A stretch of DNA of 20,130 nucleotides from positions 1-20,130 of the forward strand of contig DIDD01000036.1 in the NCBI GenBank assembly GCA_002417965.1, read 5' to 3'. Both the position numbers and the translations under genes were made by a program. The DNA comes from Veillonellaceae bacterium UBA5809. Lineage in GTDB: Bacteria; Bacillota; Negativicutes; Veillonellales; Dialisteraceae. The notes below the pieces were generated by a model, which did no database searches, was not told where the DNA came from, and saw only the letters and a list, made by a program, of their open reading frames with translations. Position 1 is the stretch's first letter; every line of letters starts with the position of its first letter. Positions 6,923-14,044 of the stretch are shown one piece after another.

Positions 6923-7109
6923 GCTGTCAATATGTAAATTGTAATGAACGAGAAGGGGTCAGTAAGCTTTTCAGAGAGACAGCGGCCGGTGTGAGCTGTC
7001 AGGCAAACGAAATCTTTCCACTCGGGAACTGCAGATGATGAATCTGCCGGGTACGCCCGTTACTGCAGTCAGAGATGGCCTTTGGGCAATTTGGGTGGCA
7101 ACGCGGAAT

Positions 7110-7140
7110 CTTCCGTCCCTATGGGATGGGAGTTTTTTTT
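7110..7140 (+). terminator. T-box terminator 1
   Basis: A 10-bp stem (7110-7119 with 7123-7132, two wobble pairs), a 3-nt loop and eight T. The competing antiterminator is weak: three pairs (7093-7095 with 7117-7119) plus four pairs (7103-7106 with 7113-7116) around a TGGCAAC bulge. Confidence 0.88.
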
Positions 7141-7198
7141 ATAGAATAAACGCGCTGACATTCACAAACATCAAGGTCAAATTGGGTGGTACCGCGAG

Positions 7199-7238
7199 AA
7201 TAGAGAAGCTCGTCCCAAGGGACAGCTTCTCTATTTTT
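7199..7238 (+). terminator. T-box terminator 2
   Basis: A 12-bp outer stem (7199-7210 with 7224-7235), one bulged C, a 5-bp inner stem (7212-7216 with 7219-7223) and a T-tract to 7238. The competing antiterminator pairs TTGGG/CCCAA (7182-7186 with 7214-7218) and GCGAG/CTCGT (7194-7198 with 7209-7213) around TGGTACC, a textbook T-box fold. Confidence 0.92.
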
Positions 7239-7260
7239 ATTGCAGGGAGTGTGATCAGTA

Positions 7261-8343
7261 ATGACAAGAATTTTTAATTTCAACCCAGGACCTTCCGCTC
7301 TGCCCCTTGAAATTCTGGAAGAAGCAGCCCGTGAGATGACCGACTGGCGGAATACCGGCATGAGCATCTTAGAGATCAGCCACCGTTCCGCGGCTTATCA
7401 GGAAATACATGATGAAACCATTGAGCTTTTCCGACGTTTAATGAATCTCCCCTCCGACAGAAGCATCCTATTCATACAGGGAGGAGGCAGTCTCCAATTT
7501 GCCATGGTGCCTGCCAATTTTCACACAAACCAGCGGGCCGCTTATATGAATACCGGAGTATGGGCCGAAAAAGCCATGAAGGAAGCCGCCTTCTATGGAG
7601 ACGTATATGAAGCTGCTTCCAGTGCCGACCGGCATCATACCTATATTCCCGAAAACCTTCACCTGCAGCCCGGCACCTCTTATCTCCATATCACTTCCAA
7701 CAATACAATCTACGGCACGGAATACCGTCAATTCCCCCATGTGCCGGTTCCCCTCTTCTGTGACATGTCCAGTGACATTCTGTCCCGTCCGGTTCCTGCC
7801 GGCCAGTTTGATTTGATCTATGCAGGAATTCAGAAGAATCTCGGTCCTGCCGGTGCCGCCGTCGTCATCATTAAAAACAGTCTGTTGGAAAATGCCCGGC
7901 GGGACATTCCTCTTATACTCAGATACCGTACCTTTGCCGAACATGATTCTCTATACAATACGCCTCCTGTTTTCTGCATTTACATGATGAACAAAATGCT
8001 CCGCTGGATTGAACAACAGGGAGGTGCCTGCGCCATGGAAGAACAGGCCCTCAGAAAATCCTCTTTAATTTACCGCATAATTGATGAGAGCGGGGGCTTC
8101 TACCGGGGGCATGCGGAAAAAGAAAGCCGGAGCCGCATGAACATTACATTCAACCTGGCATCTCCTGATATGGAAAAAGATTTTATCCATCAGGCTGCCT
8201 GCCGCGGACTTTCCGGACTGGGAGGACACCGGCTCGTAGGAGGATGCCGTGTCTCCTTATACAATGCCGTACCGGAAAAAGCCTGCCGCGCATTGGCTCT
8301 CTTTATGAAAGACTATCAGGAAAAGAACAGAGGAGGAATTTAA
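7261..8343 (+). CDS. serC: Phosphoserine aminotransferase
   Basis: 360 aa, the usual family length, opening with MTRIFNFNPGPSALPLEIL, the standard SerC start. It is a fold-type I PLP enzyme that converts 3-phosphohydroxypyruvate and glutamate to O-phosphoserine and 2-oxoglutarate in the cytoplasm. The PLP lysine is Lys192 in AGIQKNLGPAG. GGGSLQF (74-80) and the C-terminal GLSGLGGHRLVGGCRVSLYN block, which binds substrate phosphate and carboxylate, are intact. GGGAG lies 11 nt before the ATG. It is the first gene behind the serine T-box leader, and its stop codon directly abuts the serA start. Confidence 0.97.
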   Translation: MTRIFNFNPGPSALPLEILEEAAREMTDWRNTGMSILEISHRSAAYQEIHDETIELFRRLMNLPSDRSILFIQGGGSLQFAMVPANFHTNQRAAYMNTGVWAEKAMKEAAFYGDVYEAASSADRHHTYIPENLHLQPGTSYLHITSNNTIYGTEYRQFPHVPVPLFCDMSSDILSRPVPAGQFDLIYAGIQKNLGPAGAAVVIIKNSLLENARRDIPLILRYRTFAEHDSLYNTPPVFCIYMMNKMLRWIEQQGGACAMEEQALRKSSLIYRIIDESGGFYRGHAEKESRSRMNITFNLASPDMEKDFIHQAACRGLSGLGGHRLVGGCRVSLYNAVPEKACRALALFMKDYQEKNRGGI

Positions 8344-9936
8344 ATGTACAAAATTTTTATTACCAACGATATCGCACCGGAAGCCAAACAACTTCTGGAA
8401 AAGAATTTCGAAATTCATGTAGAGCCTAATATGACAGAAGAAGAATTATGCAAAGTCATTGGGAACTACGATGCCCTCATTACGAGAAGTCAGACGAAAG
8501 TGACACGCAAGGTCATTGATGCCGCCCGCCGTCTGAAAGTCATCGGCCGTGCCGGTGTAGGCGTAGACGGAATTGACATACCGGCTGCAACAGCGAGAGG
8601 AATCATCGTCGTCAATACACCGGAGGCCAATACCATTGCCGCTGCCGAACATACTATTGCCCTCATGCTTGGAATGACACGTCAGATCCCTCAGGCACAC
8701 CAGTCCATTATGGAAGGCCGCTGGGACCGAAAAAGTTTTATGGGCATTCAACTTCTGAATAAAACCGTCGGCATTATCGGCGTCGGACGTGTAGGATCCA
8801 ATGTTGCCAAACGGCTGCAGGCTTTTGATATGAATACAATCGGATATGACCCCTATATTCCCGAAGAAAGAGGCCGGCAGTTAGGCGTTAAACTGGTCGA
8901 TCTGGACACCCTTTTGGCACAATCCGATTATATTACCCTCCATGTACCGCTCACAGAAGAAACCCGCTCCATGATTGGTTCTGATGAAATCGGAAAAATG
9001 AAAAATGGCGTACGGATTGTCAACGCCTGCCGCGGCGCTGTCATTGATGTGCAGGCTCTGGCCGAATCTCTCCGTACCGGGAAAGTCGCCTCTGCCGGAA
9101 TTGACGTATTTCCTGAAGAACCTTTGAAACCGGAAAATAATCCCTTCCTGGCCATGAAAAATGTCTGCCTGACTCCCCATCTGGGTGCGTCCACACGGGA
9201 GGCGCAGGTAGGCGTTGCCGTAGACGTGGCGGCGGGTGTCGCCGCAGCCCTCCGCGGTGAGCCTGTCGCGACTGCCGTCAATGCCTCCCCCATCACCAAG
9301 CACACCCTCTCCGTAATCAAGCCATACTTTGACCTCTGCGAACGCATGGGAAATATGGGAATCTATTTGGCTGAAGGACGGATTTCCCAAATTACCGTTG
9401 AATATACGGGAGAACTGATAAAGACAGAAACGGCACCTCTCACCACAGCTGTTGTCAAAGGCATGCTGTCTCCCATTCTTCAGGAAACCGTCAATTATGT
9501 CAATGCGCCGGGCATTGCCGAACGGCGTCATATGGACATACGGGAAATAAAAGGCGGCAAAGATCCCTATTTCTCAACTGCTGTAACAGTCACCATCCAT
9601 ACCGACCAGGGAACGCATACAATAACAGGCGTCCTTTTTGACGGCAAAGAAGCACGTATCGTACGGATTGACGGTTACCGCGTCGATCTTACGCCAAAAG
9701 GTTACTTTCTCCTTGCCCCCCATGAAGACAAACCGGGTATGATCGGACAGATGGCTACCATTTTGGGTGAAGCAGGCATCAACATCAACGGTATGCAGGT
9801 TGGGCAAACCACAACTGAAGGCACCAACATGATGGCTGTCGCACTCGAAAAAGACATTCCCAATGACGTACTGCTGAAACTGAAATCAATTCATGGTATT
9901 TTAGACATTAAAGTCATTCATTGTGAACATCAGTGA
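8344..9936 (+). CDS. serA: D-3-phosphoglycerate dehydrogenase, ACT-domain form
   Basis: 530 aa, the long bacterial type: substrate-binding domain, NAD-binding Rossmann fold, intervening (ASB) domain from about residue 320, and a C-terminal ACT domain (about 455-530). It oxidises 3-phosphoglycerate to 3-phosphohydroxypyruvate, the first step to serine. The nucleotide loop is GVGRVGSNV (146-154). Catalytic residues are Arg230 (NACRGAVID), the Glu in FPEEP (256-260) and His279 (TPHLGAST). The ACT domain (APHEDKPGMIGQMATILGE) implies feedback by serine at the protein level in addition to the T-box. The ATG follows the serC stop without a gap, with AGGAGG 7 nt upstream inside serC, so translation is coupled. 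Confidence 0.97.
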   Translation: MYKIFITNDIAPEAKQLLEKNFEIHVEPNMTEEELCKVIGNYDALITRSQTKVTRKVIDAARRLKVIGRAGVGVDGIDIPAATARGIIVVNTPEANTIAAAEHTIALMLGMTRQIPQAHQSIMEGRWDRKSFMGIQLLNKTVGIIGVGRVGSNVAKRLQAFDMNTIGYDPYIPEERGRQLGVKLVDLDTLLAQSDYITLHVPLTEETRSMIGSDEIGKMKNGVRIVNACRGAVIDVQALAESLRTGKVASAGIDVFPEEPLKPENNPFLAMKNVCLTPHLGASTREAQVGVAVDVAAGVAAALRGEPVATAVNASPITKHTLSVIKPYFDLCERMGNMGIYLAEGRISQITVEYTGELIKTETAPLTTAVVKGMLSPILQETVNYVNAPGIAERRHMDIREIKGGKDPYFSTAVTVTIHTDQGTHTITGVLFDGKEARIVRIDGYRVDLTPKGYFLLAPHEDKPGMIGQMATILGEAGININGMQVGQTTTEGTNMMAVALEKDIPNDVLLKLKSIHGILDIKVIHCEHQ

Positions 9937-9944
9937 GGCCGCCA

Positions 9945-10583
9945 ATGATAAGAATAATTCTCGTACGTCACGGAGAAACCAAATGGAATAAAGAAGGACG
10001 TTTCCAGGGGCAGAAAGACATCCCCCTTTCCGCATGCGGCATGAAACAGGCCTGCTGCCTGGCTGATGCCCTGCGCCCGGTTCCTATCGATATCTGTCTG
10101 TCCAGTCCGCTTTCCCGTGCCTTTACAACCTGCCGGCTGTGTGCGGAACCGCACAGCCTCCCCGTCTCATCAGATGCCCGTCTCACAGAAATCAACCATG
10201 GTGCCTGGGAAGGCATGTCTTCTGATGAGATTCTTGCTTCTGACGGAGAAAGACTCCGCCTCTGGCACAGCCATCCTGACCAGGTAACCATGCCGTCCGG
10301 TGAATCCCTGGAAGATGTCAGCGAAAGAGCCGTCTCCTTTCTGAAAGATCTGCCTGCCCGTTACAGCGGAAAAACGATTCTGGTCACTGCCCATGATGCC
10401 GTCAATAAAGTCATTCTCTGCCACATGCTTGGCATCAGGCTGGACCATTTCTGGCAGATTAAGCAGGACAACACATGTATCAACATTGCAGAATACACAG
10501 AACTGTCCTGGCGTATAGTACTGCTGAACTCCACCGCCCATATGGGATATCTGTTCAGTGGTATTGAACAAAAAGGATTATAA
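9945..10583 (+). CDS. Histidine phosphatase family protein, candidate phosphoserine phosphatase
   Basis: 212 aa from the ATG at 9945; a GTG at 9933 overlapping the serA stop would add four residues, but MIRIILVRHGE is the natural start. The dPGM-like fold is complete: phospho-acceptor His9 in LVRHGET, Arg58 in SSPLSRA, acid/base Glu82 in EINHGAWEG, and the second catalytic His150 in VTAHDAV. The family includes mutases, CobC, and metal-independent phosphoserine phosphatases such as those described from Hydrogenobacter. Being third in a T-box-controlled serC-serA transcript, with only 8 bp to serA, it most simply completes serine synthesis by dephosphorylating O-phosphoserine. No HAD-type SerB is in the window. 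Sequence alone does not exclude a mutase or another phosphatase role. Confidence 0.85.
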   Translation: MIRIILVRHGETKWNKEGRFQGQKDIPLSACGMKQACCLADALRPVPIDICLSSPLSRAFTTCRLCAEPHSLPVSSDARLTEINHGAWEGMSSDEILASDGERLRLWHSHPDQVTMPSGESLEDVSERAVSFLKDLPARYSGKTILVTAHDAVNKVILCHMLGIRLDHFWQIKQDNTCINIAEYTELSWRIVLLNSTAHMGYLFSGIEQKGL

Positions 10584-10585
10584 AA

Positions 10586-10621
10586 AAACTCCGGAAAATG
10601 AATCATCATTTCCCGGAGTTT
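10586..10621. terminator. Terminator between convergent genes
   Basis: The outer stem AAACTCCGG/CCGGAGTTT (10586-10594 with 10613-10621) has an inner AAATGA/TCATTT helix. The U-tract is strong on the minus strand (seven T) and poor on the plus strand, so it chiefly ends the leftward secreted-protein gene and may also stop the ser operon. Confidence 0.85.
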
Positions 10622-10627
10622 GTCATT

Positions 10628-11260
10628 TTACTTATTCTGTTCTGTTTGTATAACAGGCCCTGACAAATTCGTACTTATATCCGTTGGAATTCTATGATAT
10701 GGGAATTTTTTAAGAAGCTGTGCAGTCATATCCCCCACGATCTCTTTCCAGTCCGTGTAGATTCCCTCTTCGCTGGTATCAAAATACCGTACCTCCGTTG
10801 AAGAAACCTTTTCATCTCCTCTTTTCCAGGACAGCAGACGGAGCACCGCCCGCGTCTGCACCACAGGATCTGCATCATTATCCCTAAGGGAAGATGGATA
10901 AAAGACAACCTGGCTCCACACTACGACCTGTGGTAGAACGACAATATCAGCACCGGACAGACGGGCCAGCTCTTCAAAATCATTTCCCCCTCCAGGATAT
11001 TTTATAGAATCTGGCCGCGTCATATTTTCAGCGCCATTGAGCAGCCGGTAATAGGGATATCGAAAAATACGGGCCGTCTCTCCAGTAAGATAATCACCTA
11101 TTCTGCGGTTTCCGCCGGTCACCTCCGCCGGCAGAAGGAGAACTGCCCGGGTATTGGCAAAATAGCCCGGATCCAGTTCCTCCTGTGTAGAAGCATCAAT
11201 AGAAAACCGCCCTGCTGCAGCAAAAAGCAACACCGTAAATATTATTATTATTTTTTTCAT
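10628..11260 (-). CDS. Secreted protein of unknown function
   Basis: 210 aa with a signal peptide (MKKIIIIFTVLLFAAAG, cleavage near SIDA-S) and no Cys near the cleavage site, so it is exported but not a lipoprotein. The mature part has alternating hydrophobic strands (RAVLLLPAEV, ADIVVLPQVVVWSQVVFYP, TRAVLRLLSWKRG) and a GDYLTGETARIF segment. That arrangement recalls small alpha/beta envelope proteins that build a value from two or more strands, but I do not recognise a named domain. AAGGTGG stands 4 nt before the ATG. It is a single-gene unit with its own promoter, divergent from a LysR-type regulator 265 bp away, which makes it a candidate target of that regulator. Confidence 0.75.
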   Translation of the reverse strand: MKKIIIIFTVLLFAAAGRFSIDASTQEELDPGYFANTRAVLLLPAEVTGGNRRIGDYLTGETARIFRYPYYRLLNGAENMTRPDSIKYPGGGNDFEELARLSGADIVVLPQVVVWSQVVFYPSSLRDNDADPVVQTRAVLRLLSWKRGDEKVSSTEVRYFDTSEEGIYTDWKEIVGDMTAQLLKKFPYHRIPTDISTNLSGPVIQTEQNK

Positions 11261-11334
11261 TTTACCACCTTGTTCCGCAATTTATTTATAAAAAGCGAAT
11301 GCCGGGAAATCTTCAAATTCCAGAATTCACCTTT

Positions 11335-11363
11335 AGTGTATCACAGAATAAAATCCCTTTCAA
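11335..11363 (-). promoter_or_regulatory. Promoter of the secreted-protein gene
   Basis: On the minus strand TTGAAA (11358-11363), a 17-bp spacer and TACACT (11335-11340) with a TG at the extended position (TGATACACT). The start site would be near 11328, giving a leader of about 68 nt. Confidence 0.7.
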
Positions 11364-11437
11364 TTTTCTGGCACATCATGTTTCTCTGATACTGTCTGGA
11401 GAAATTGATGCTATAATTTCCCATGTACCAAATAATT

Positions 11438-11466
11438 TTGTAGCTTTCCTATAGATATGATATAAT
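11438..11466 (+). promoter_or_regulatory. Promoter of the LysR-type regulator gene
   Basis: TTGTAG (11438-11443), a 17-bp spacer and TATAAT (11461-11466) preceded by TGA, so an extended -10. A second extended -10 (TGCTATAAT, 11409-11417) lies upstream without a clear -35 and may be an alternative start. Confidence 0.75.
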
Positions 11467-11475
11467 ATAAAAGTC

Positions 11476-11496
11476 TTTTATGATCATATCATAAAA
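11476..11496. promoter_or_regulatory. Inverted repeat, probable operator at the LysR-gene start site
   Basis: TTTTATGAT-CAT-ATCATAAAA is a perfect 9-bp inverted repeat with a 3-bp centre. It covers about +4 to +24 of the predicted transcript. Its half-site core TATGAT recurs over the -10 box (TATGATATAAT). Position and symmetry suit autorepression; binding by the adjacent regulator is inferred. Confidence 0.55.
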
Positions 11497-11525
11497 AAAA
11501 CTTTTACCCTTTTCGAGGTGCGCTT

Positions 11526-12407
11526 ATGAACAACACAGACTGGAAGATATTGATCTATCTAAAAGAAGAAAAAAGCATCAACAAAGTAGCAAAGCGGTTG
11601 TTCATGACACAGCCCTCTCTTACATACCGTTTAGACCAGATGGAGAAAGAAATAGGCATCCCCTTGTTTATCCGGACCAATAAAGGAGTTCACTTTACGG
11701 ATGCCGGCGACCGGTTGTTCACTTTCGCCGAAAAAGAACTGCAGCAGTACCAGGATATGAAAAATTACGTGACCCATGAGCCGAACTCAATCTCCGGTGT
11801 TCTTCGGATCGGCGCCAGCCAGTCATTTACACAATCCTATATGCCGACCATACTGAAAGGCTTCGTTGACCAGTACAGCGATATAGAAATTTCTCTGACA
11901 ACCAGCACCAGTGACAACCTGATGAAACTTGTCAAACAGGAAGATGTCCATCTTGCCATAGTCAGAGGCCATCAGGAATGGCCGGATTTGGACATCCTTT
12001 TGGAAGAATCTCCGCTGTACCTGATTTCCGCACAGGAAATAGACTACAAAACCCTTCCTTCGTACCCCGCCATCCGCTACCGTACGGATCCGTCTCTGGA
12101 TGAACTCCGCAACAGATGGTGGCAGCAGAATTTTATTGAAATGCCCCATTTCCTTCTCGTCGTCGATGACTGCCTGACATGCGTGGAAATGGTCAATGCA
12201 GGTCTTGGTTATGCCATTGTTCCCGGAGACATGGTTTCCCGCTGCTCTCCCAACGTGCACCGTGTCCTGATCTATGATAAAAGGCGCCATCCCATTTTGA
12301 GGCCCAGTCATCTCATCTGCAAATCGGCCATGACAGCTTCCATGCCCGTTCAGATATTTATAGAATATATAAAAACATATTTCCATAAATATAACTCCGA
12401 ACAGTAA
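11526..12407 (+). CDS. LysR-family transcriptional regulator
   Basis: 293 aa, normal for the family. An N-terminal winged HTH occupies about residues 5-64 (SINKVAKRLFMTQPSLTYRLDQMEKEIG then PLFIRTNKGVHFTDAG), followed by a linker helix and a periplasmic-binding-like effector domain from about residue 90 (GVLRIGASQSFTQ). A co-inducer site near GYAIVPGDM in the second lobe is typical. The effector cannot be read from sequence. GAGGTG lies 5 nt before the ATG. It is divergent from the secreted-protein gene, the classic layout for a LysR regulator and its target, although the 265-bp gap holds separate promoters about 100 bp apart. A strong terminator follows. Confidence 0.93.
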   Translation: MNNTDWKILIYLKEEKSINKVAKRLFMTQPSLTYRLDQMEKEIGIPLFIRTNKGVHFTDAGDRLFTFAEKELQQYQDMKNYVTHEPNSISGVLRIGASQSFTQSYMPTILKGFVDQYSDIEISLTTSTSDNLMKLVKQEDVHLAIVRGHQEWPDLDILLEESPLYLISAQEIDYKTLPSYPAIRYRTDPSLDELRNRWWQQNFIEMPHFLLVVDDCLTCVEMVNAGLGYAIVPGDMVSRCSPNVHRVLIYDKRRHPILRPSHLICKSAMTASMPVQIFIEYIKTYFHKYNSEQ

Positions 12408-12426
12408 TACTTTTTTGATTTCCATA

Positions 12427-12477
12427 AAATACCGTTTTGTCCATTCAGCAGATTTCAATGGGCAAAACGGTATTTTT
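12427..12477. terminator. Terminator after the LysR gene, shared with the convergent gene
   Basis: A 19-bp stem with one wobble pair (12427-12445 with 12457-12475) and an 11-nt loop has T-rich flanks on both strands (TTTTTA rightward, TTTTATGG leftward). The stop codon of the leftward metalloprotease gene (12476-12478) overlaps its right edge. Confidence 0.9.
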
Positions 12478-13147
12478 ACATAAATTCCCTGGGACTTTCA
12501 TTAAGAATTTTTTTCCGTTCCTTCCAATCCGGCATATAATATGACATAATGGCACGAAACCGCGGTGTGTGCCCCGCTTCCAGAAGATGCGTCAGTTCAT
12601 GCAGAACAACATATTCAATGCAAAGAACCGGCTTAGACGCTAATTCCAGTGCAAAACAAAGCTTTCCCGTACGCAGATGACAGGTCCCCCATCTCGTCTT
12701 CATCTCTTTGACTGAAAAGCCCGCTGCCCTGACCCCTGCCGCAGCCTCCCAGTACCGCACAGAATCCTGCAGCTGCCTTTCCAAAGCCTTTTTCCAGCAG
12801 TCTATCATGAGTCTCCGCGGATCACCGCCTTCAGCAGGAATCATAAGGCACGCTCTTTCCCCGTCGATCCGGCATCCCTCAGGGCTGCCCTGGATGCACT
12901 CCAAAAAAACAGTTCTGCCCATGAAGAAATGCTTTTCTCCCTGAACGTATGTATGATGAGGCTGTGCCGGCATATGCCGGAGAGTTTCTTCCACCCAAGT
13001 TTTCTTCTCTTCAAAAAACAGCCGTACCGTTTCCTGCCCCGCCTGTGCAGGGACTGTCATAGACACACTGCCGTCCCTATGGATTTTCAGATACATCCTC
13101 CTGACTTTTTTTCTGTCAATCCGGATATCCGAAAAACGAACCGTCAT
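12476..13147 (-). CDS. YgjP/DUF45-type zinc metallopeptidase
   Basis: 223 aa from the ATG at 13145-13147. A 239-aa frame extends further upstream, but this ATG has GGAGG about 10 nt before it and overlaps the preceding stop as ATGA, which fixes the start. The zinc site is HELTH (183-187) with a third His in AGHTPRF (His193). The family-specific KTRWGTC motif (150-156) and YMPDWKERK (204-212) are present, matching the YgjP-like metal-dependent hydrolase family. Members are cytoplasmic, with roles still poorly defined, some thought to aid protein or peptide turnover. It is translationally coupled to the 284-aa unknown gene, suggesting the two products are made together. Confidence 0.9.
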   Translation of the reverse strand: MTVRFSDIRIDRKKVRRMYLKIHRDGSVSMTVPAQAGQETVRLFFEEKKTWVEETLRHMPAQPHHTYVQGEKHFFMGRTVFLECIQGSPEGCRIDGERACLMIPAEGGDPRRLMIDCWKKALERQLQDSVRYWEAAAGVRAAGFSVKEMKTRWGTCHLRTGKLCFALELASKPVLCIEYVVLHELTHLLEAGHTPRFRAIMSYYMPDWKERKKILNESPREFM

Positions 13148-13998
13148 ATAGAATTCTCCTCCTGCAGAAATATAGGCGCACAACCTTCCATCCATGGTCT
13201 TATCGATTGAAAAGACTGTTCCGCCGCATACAGATCAGCCTCCATTCCAGAACGTCCTGCATCACCGGAAAATTTTCGATAAAAGATATACACTGCCTTT
13301 TGATAATAAGTCATATTTTCAGTTAAAAGGATCCTTGCTGATTCCTTATGCTTCTGAAGATTTTCTTCAGGTCCAAACGTCGGAGCAAAAAGGTCTGGAT
13401 GTGAATACCTGCTGCACCGGCGGAATGCACCATAAAGATGATCTTCCATGAAATTTCTGTCAATCACCCACCATGCCCCGGATATTTCATGTTCACAAAA
13501 GCTGCGGTTCCACAGAGTAAGATAAAGCTGAAAAAATATCATTTTAGCCTGAAATGAAACCGGACTGCGGCATCGGCCTTTCAGATATTTATTAACTATG
13601 GCCTCTCCATTCTGCCTCTCTGCATTTTCTGTTTTACGTTCCGGATGTCTGCTGGATTCAGTGTATTTCAGATATTCCAGATAATCCTGTCCTCCCATAA
13701 ATAAATTAAAGAGATCCACATACGCTTCCATCGCGTGGCGCGTGCTTTTTTCAATACCAGGATAAATCATGGGATCATTTTGCGGATCCGTGCGGCGGAA
13801 CAAATAAAACATCAGATCCATATCTTCCCTGATATAGTAAAACAGCCGGTAATCCGGAGTAGCCAGGAAATCATTTCCCCGGCAGACAATCATATCCCCC
13901 ACCAATTTTCTGATGTCCGACCGAAGCGTCTCCCAACATGTCAGAATTCTTGGATGAAAATGCATTGCATCCATGAGAAACCAGATCCCCCCAACCAT
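13144..13998 (-). CDS. Hypothetical protein, 284 aa
   Basis: No family recognised. The protein looks soluble and helical, rich in aromatic and charged residues (YRLFYYIREDMDLMFYLFRR, MEAYVDLFNLFMGGQDYLEY), with a charged Arg/Glu/Asn-rich segment at about 118-135 and several Cys, but no signal peptide, repeat or nucleotide-binding motif. The start is uncertain: the ATG at 13998 lies 9 nt after a strong terminator hairpin and has no clear Shine-Dalgarno, whereas the ATG at 13974 has GGGGGG about 12 nt upstream. The frame is closed by TAG upstream within the preceding gene, so no longer form exists. Its last codons overlap the start of the metallopeptidase gene by 4 bp. It may need its own promoter or read-through for expression. 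Confidence 0.65.
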   Translation of the reverse strand: MVGGIWFLMDAMHFHPRILTCWETLRSDIRKLVGDMIVCRGNDFLATPDYRLFYYIREDMDLMFYLFRRTDPQNDPMIYPGIEKSTRHAMEAYVDLFNLFMGGQDYLEYLKYTESSRHPERKTENAERQNGEAIVNKYLKGRCRSPVSFQAKMIFFQLYLTLWNRSFCEHEISGAWWVIDRNFMEDHLYGAFRRCSRYSHPDLFAPTFGPEENLQKHKESARILLTENMTYYQKAVYIFYRKFSGDAGRSGMEADLYAAEQSFQSIRPWMEGCAPIFLQEENSI

Positions 13999-14003
13999 GA
14001 TAT

Positions 14004-14039
14004 AAAAATCCGGTTCCCCCTCTGCAGGGAGAACCGGAT
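14004..14039 (-). terminator. Terminator after the aminotransferase gene
   Basis: On the minus strand a 13-bp stem with one wobble pair and a 6-nt loop (14008-14039) is followed by TTTTTAT. It begins 6 nt after the aminotransferase stop and ends about 9 nt before the first ATG of the next gene. Confidence 0.88.
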
Positions 14040-14044
14040 GAAAA

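Larger units (their letters stand above)
6929..7240 (+). ncRNA. Serine T-box leader with two antiterminator/terminator modules
   Basis: Stem I is seen as CGAG (6949-6952) pairing CTCG (7021-7024), an AGTAA box (6961-6965), AGAGAG (6973-6978) and an apical stem ACAGC/GCTGT (6979-6983 with 6995-6999). The 3' side of the specifier loop offers TCT (7013-7015) or TCC (7017-7019), both serine codons read by a GGA-anticodon tRNA. Spacer helices follow (for example ACTGCAG/CTGCAGT). The first T-box sequence is TGGGTGGCAACGCG (7092-7105) with its own terminator. A second, TGGGTGGTACCGCG (7183-7196), has its own terminator too. Only about 42 nt separate the end of module 1 from T-box 2, too little for a second Stem I. 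Uncharged tRNA-Ser should permit expression of the serine biosynthesis genes. Confidence 0.93.

Noticed and set aside
6447..6944. Plus-strand frames across the tRNA genes
   Set aside because: They translate tRNA antisense sequence and terminator DNA; the GGIRTLAP-like and SRTRTYD-like peptides are a known annotation artefact of tRNA regions.
7035..7277. 80-aa frame within the T-box leader, as a possible leader peptide
   Set aside because: It spans the conserved antiterminators and terminators, has no good ribosome binding site, and its codons are dictated by RNA structure.
8881..9531. Long antisense frame (216 aa) inside serA
   Set aside because: It lies opposite a well-conserved gene with complete motifs and lacks start signals; a shadow frame.
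11823..12458. 211-aa minus-strand frame antisense to the LysR gene
   Set aside because: It passes through the terminator stem and lies opposite a complete regulator gene; no support as a separate gene.
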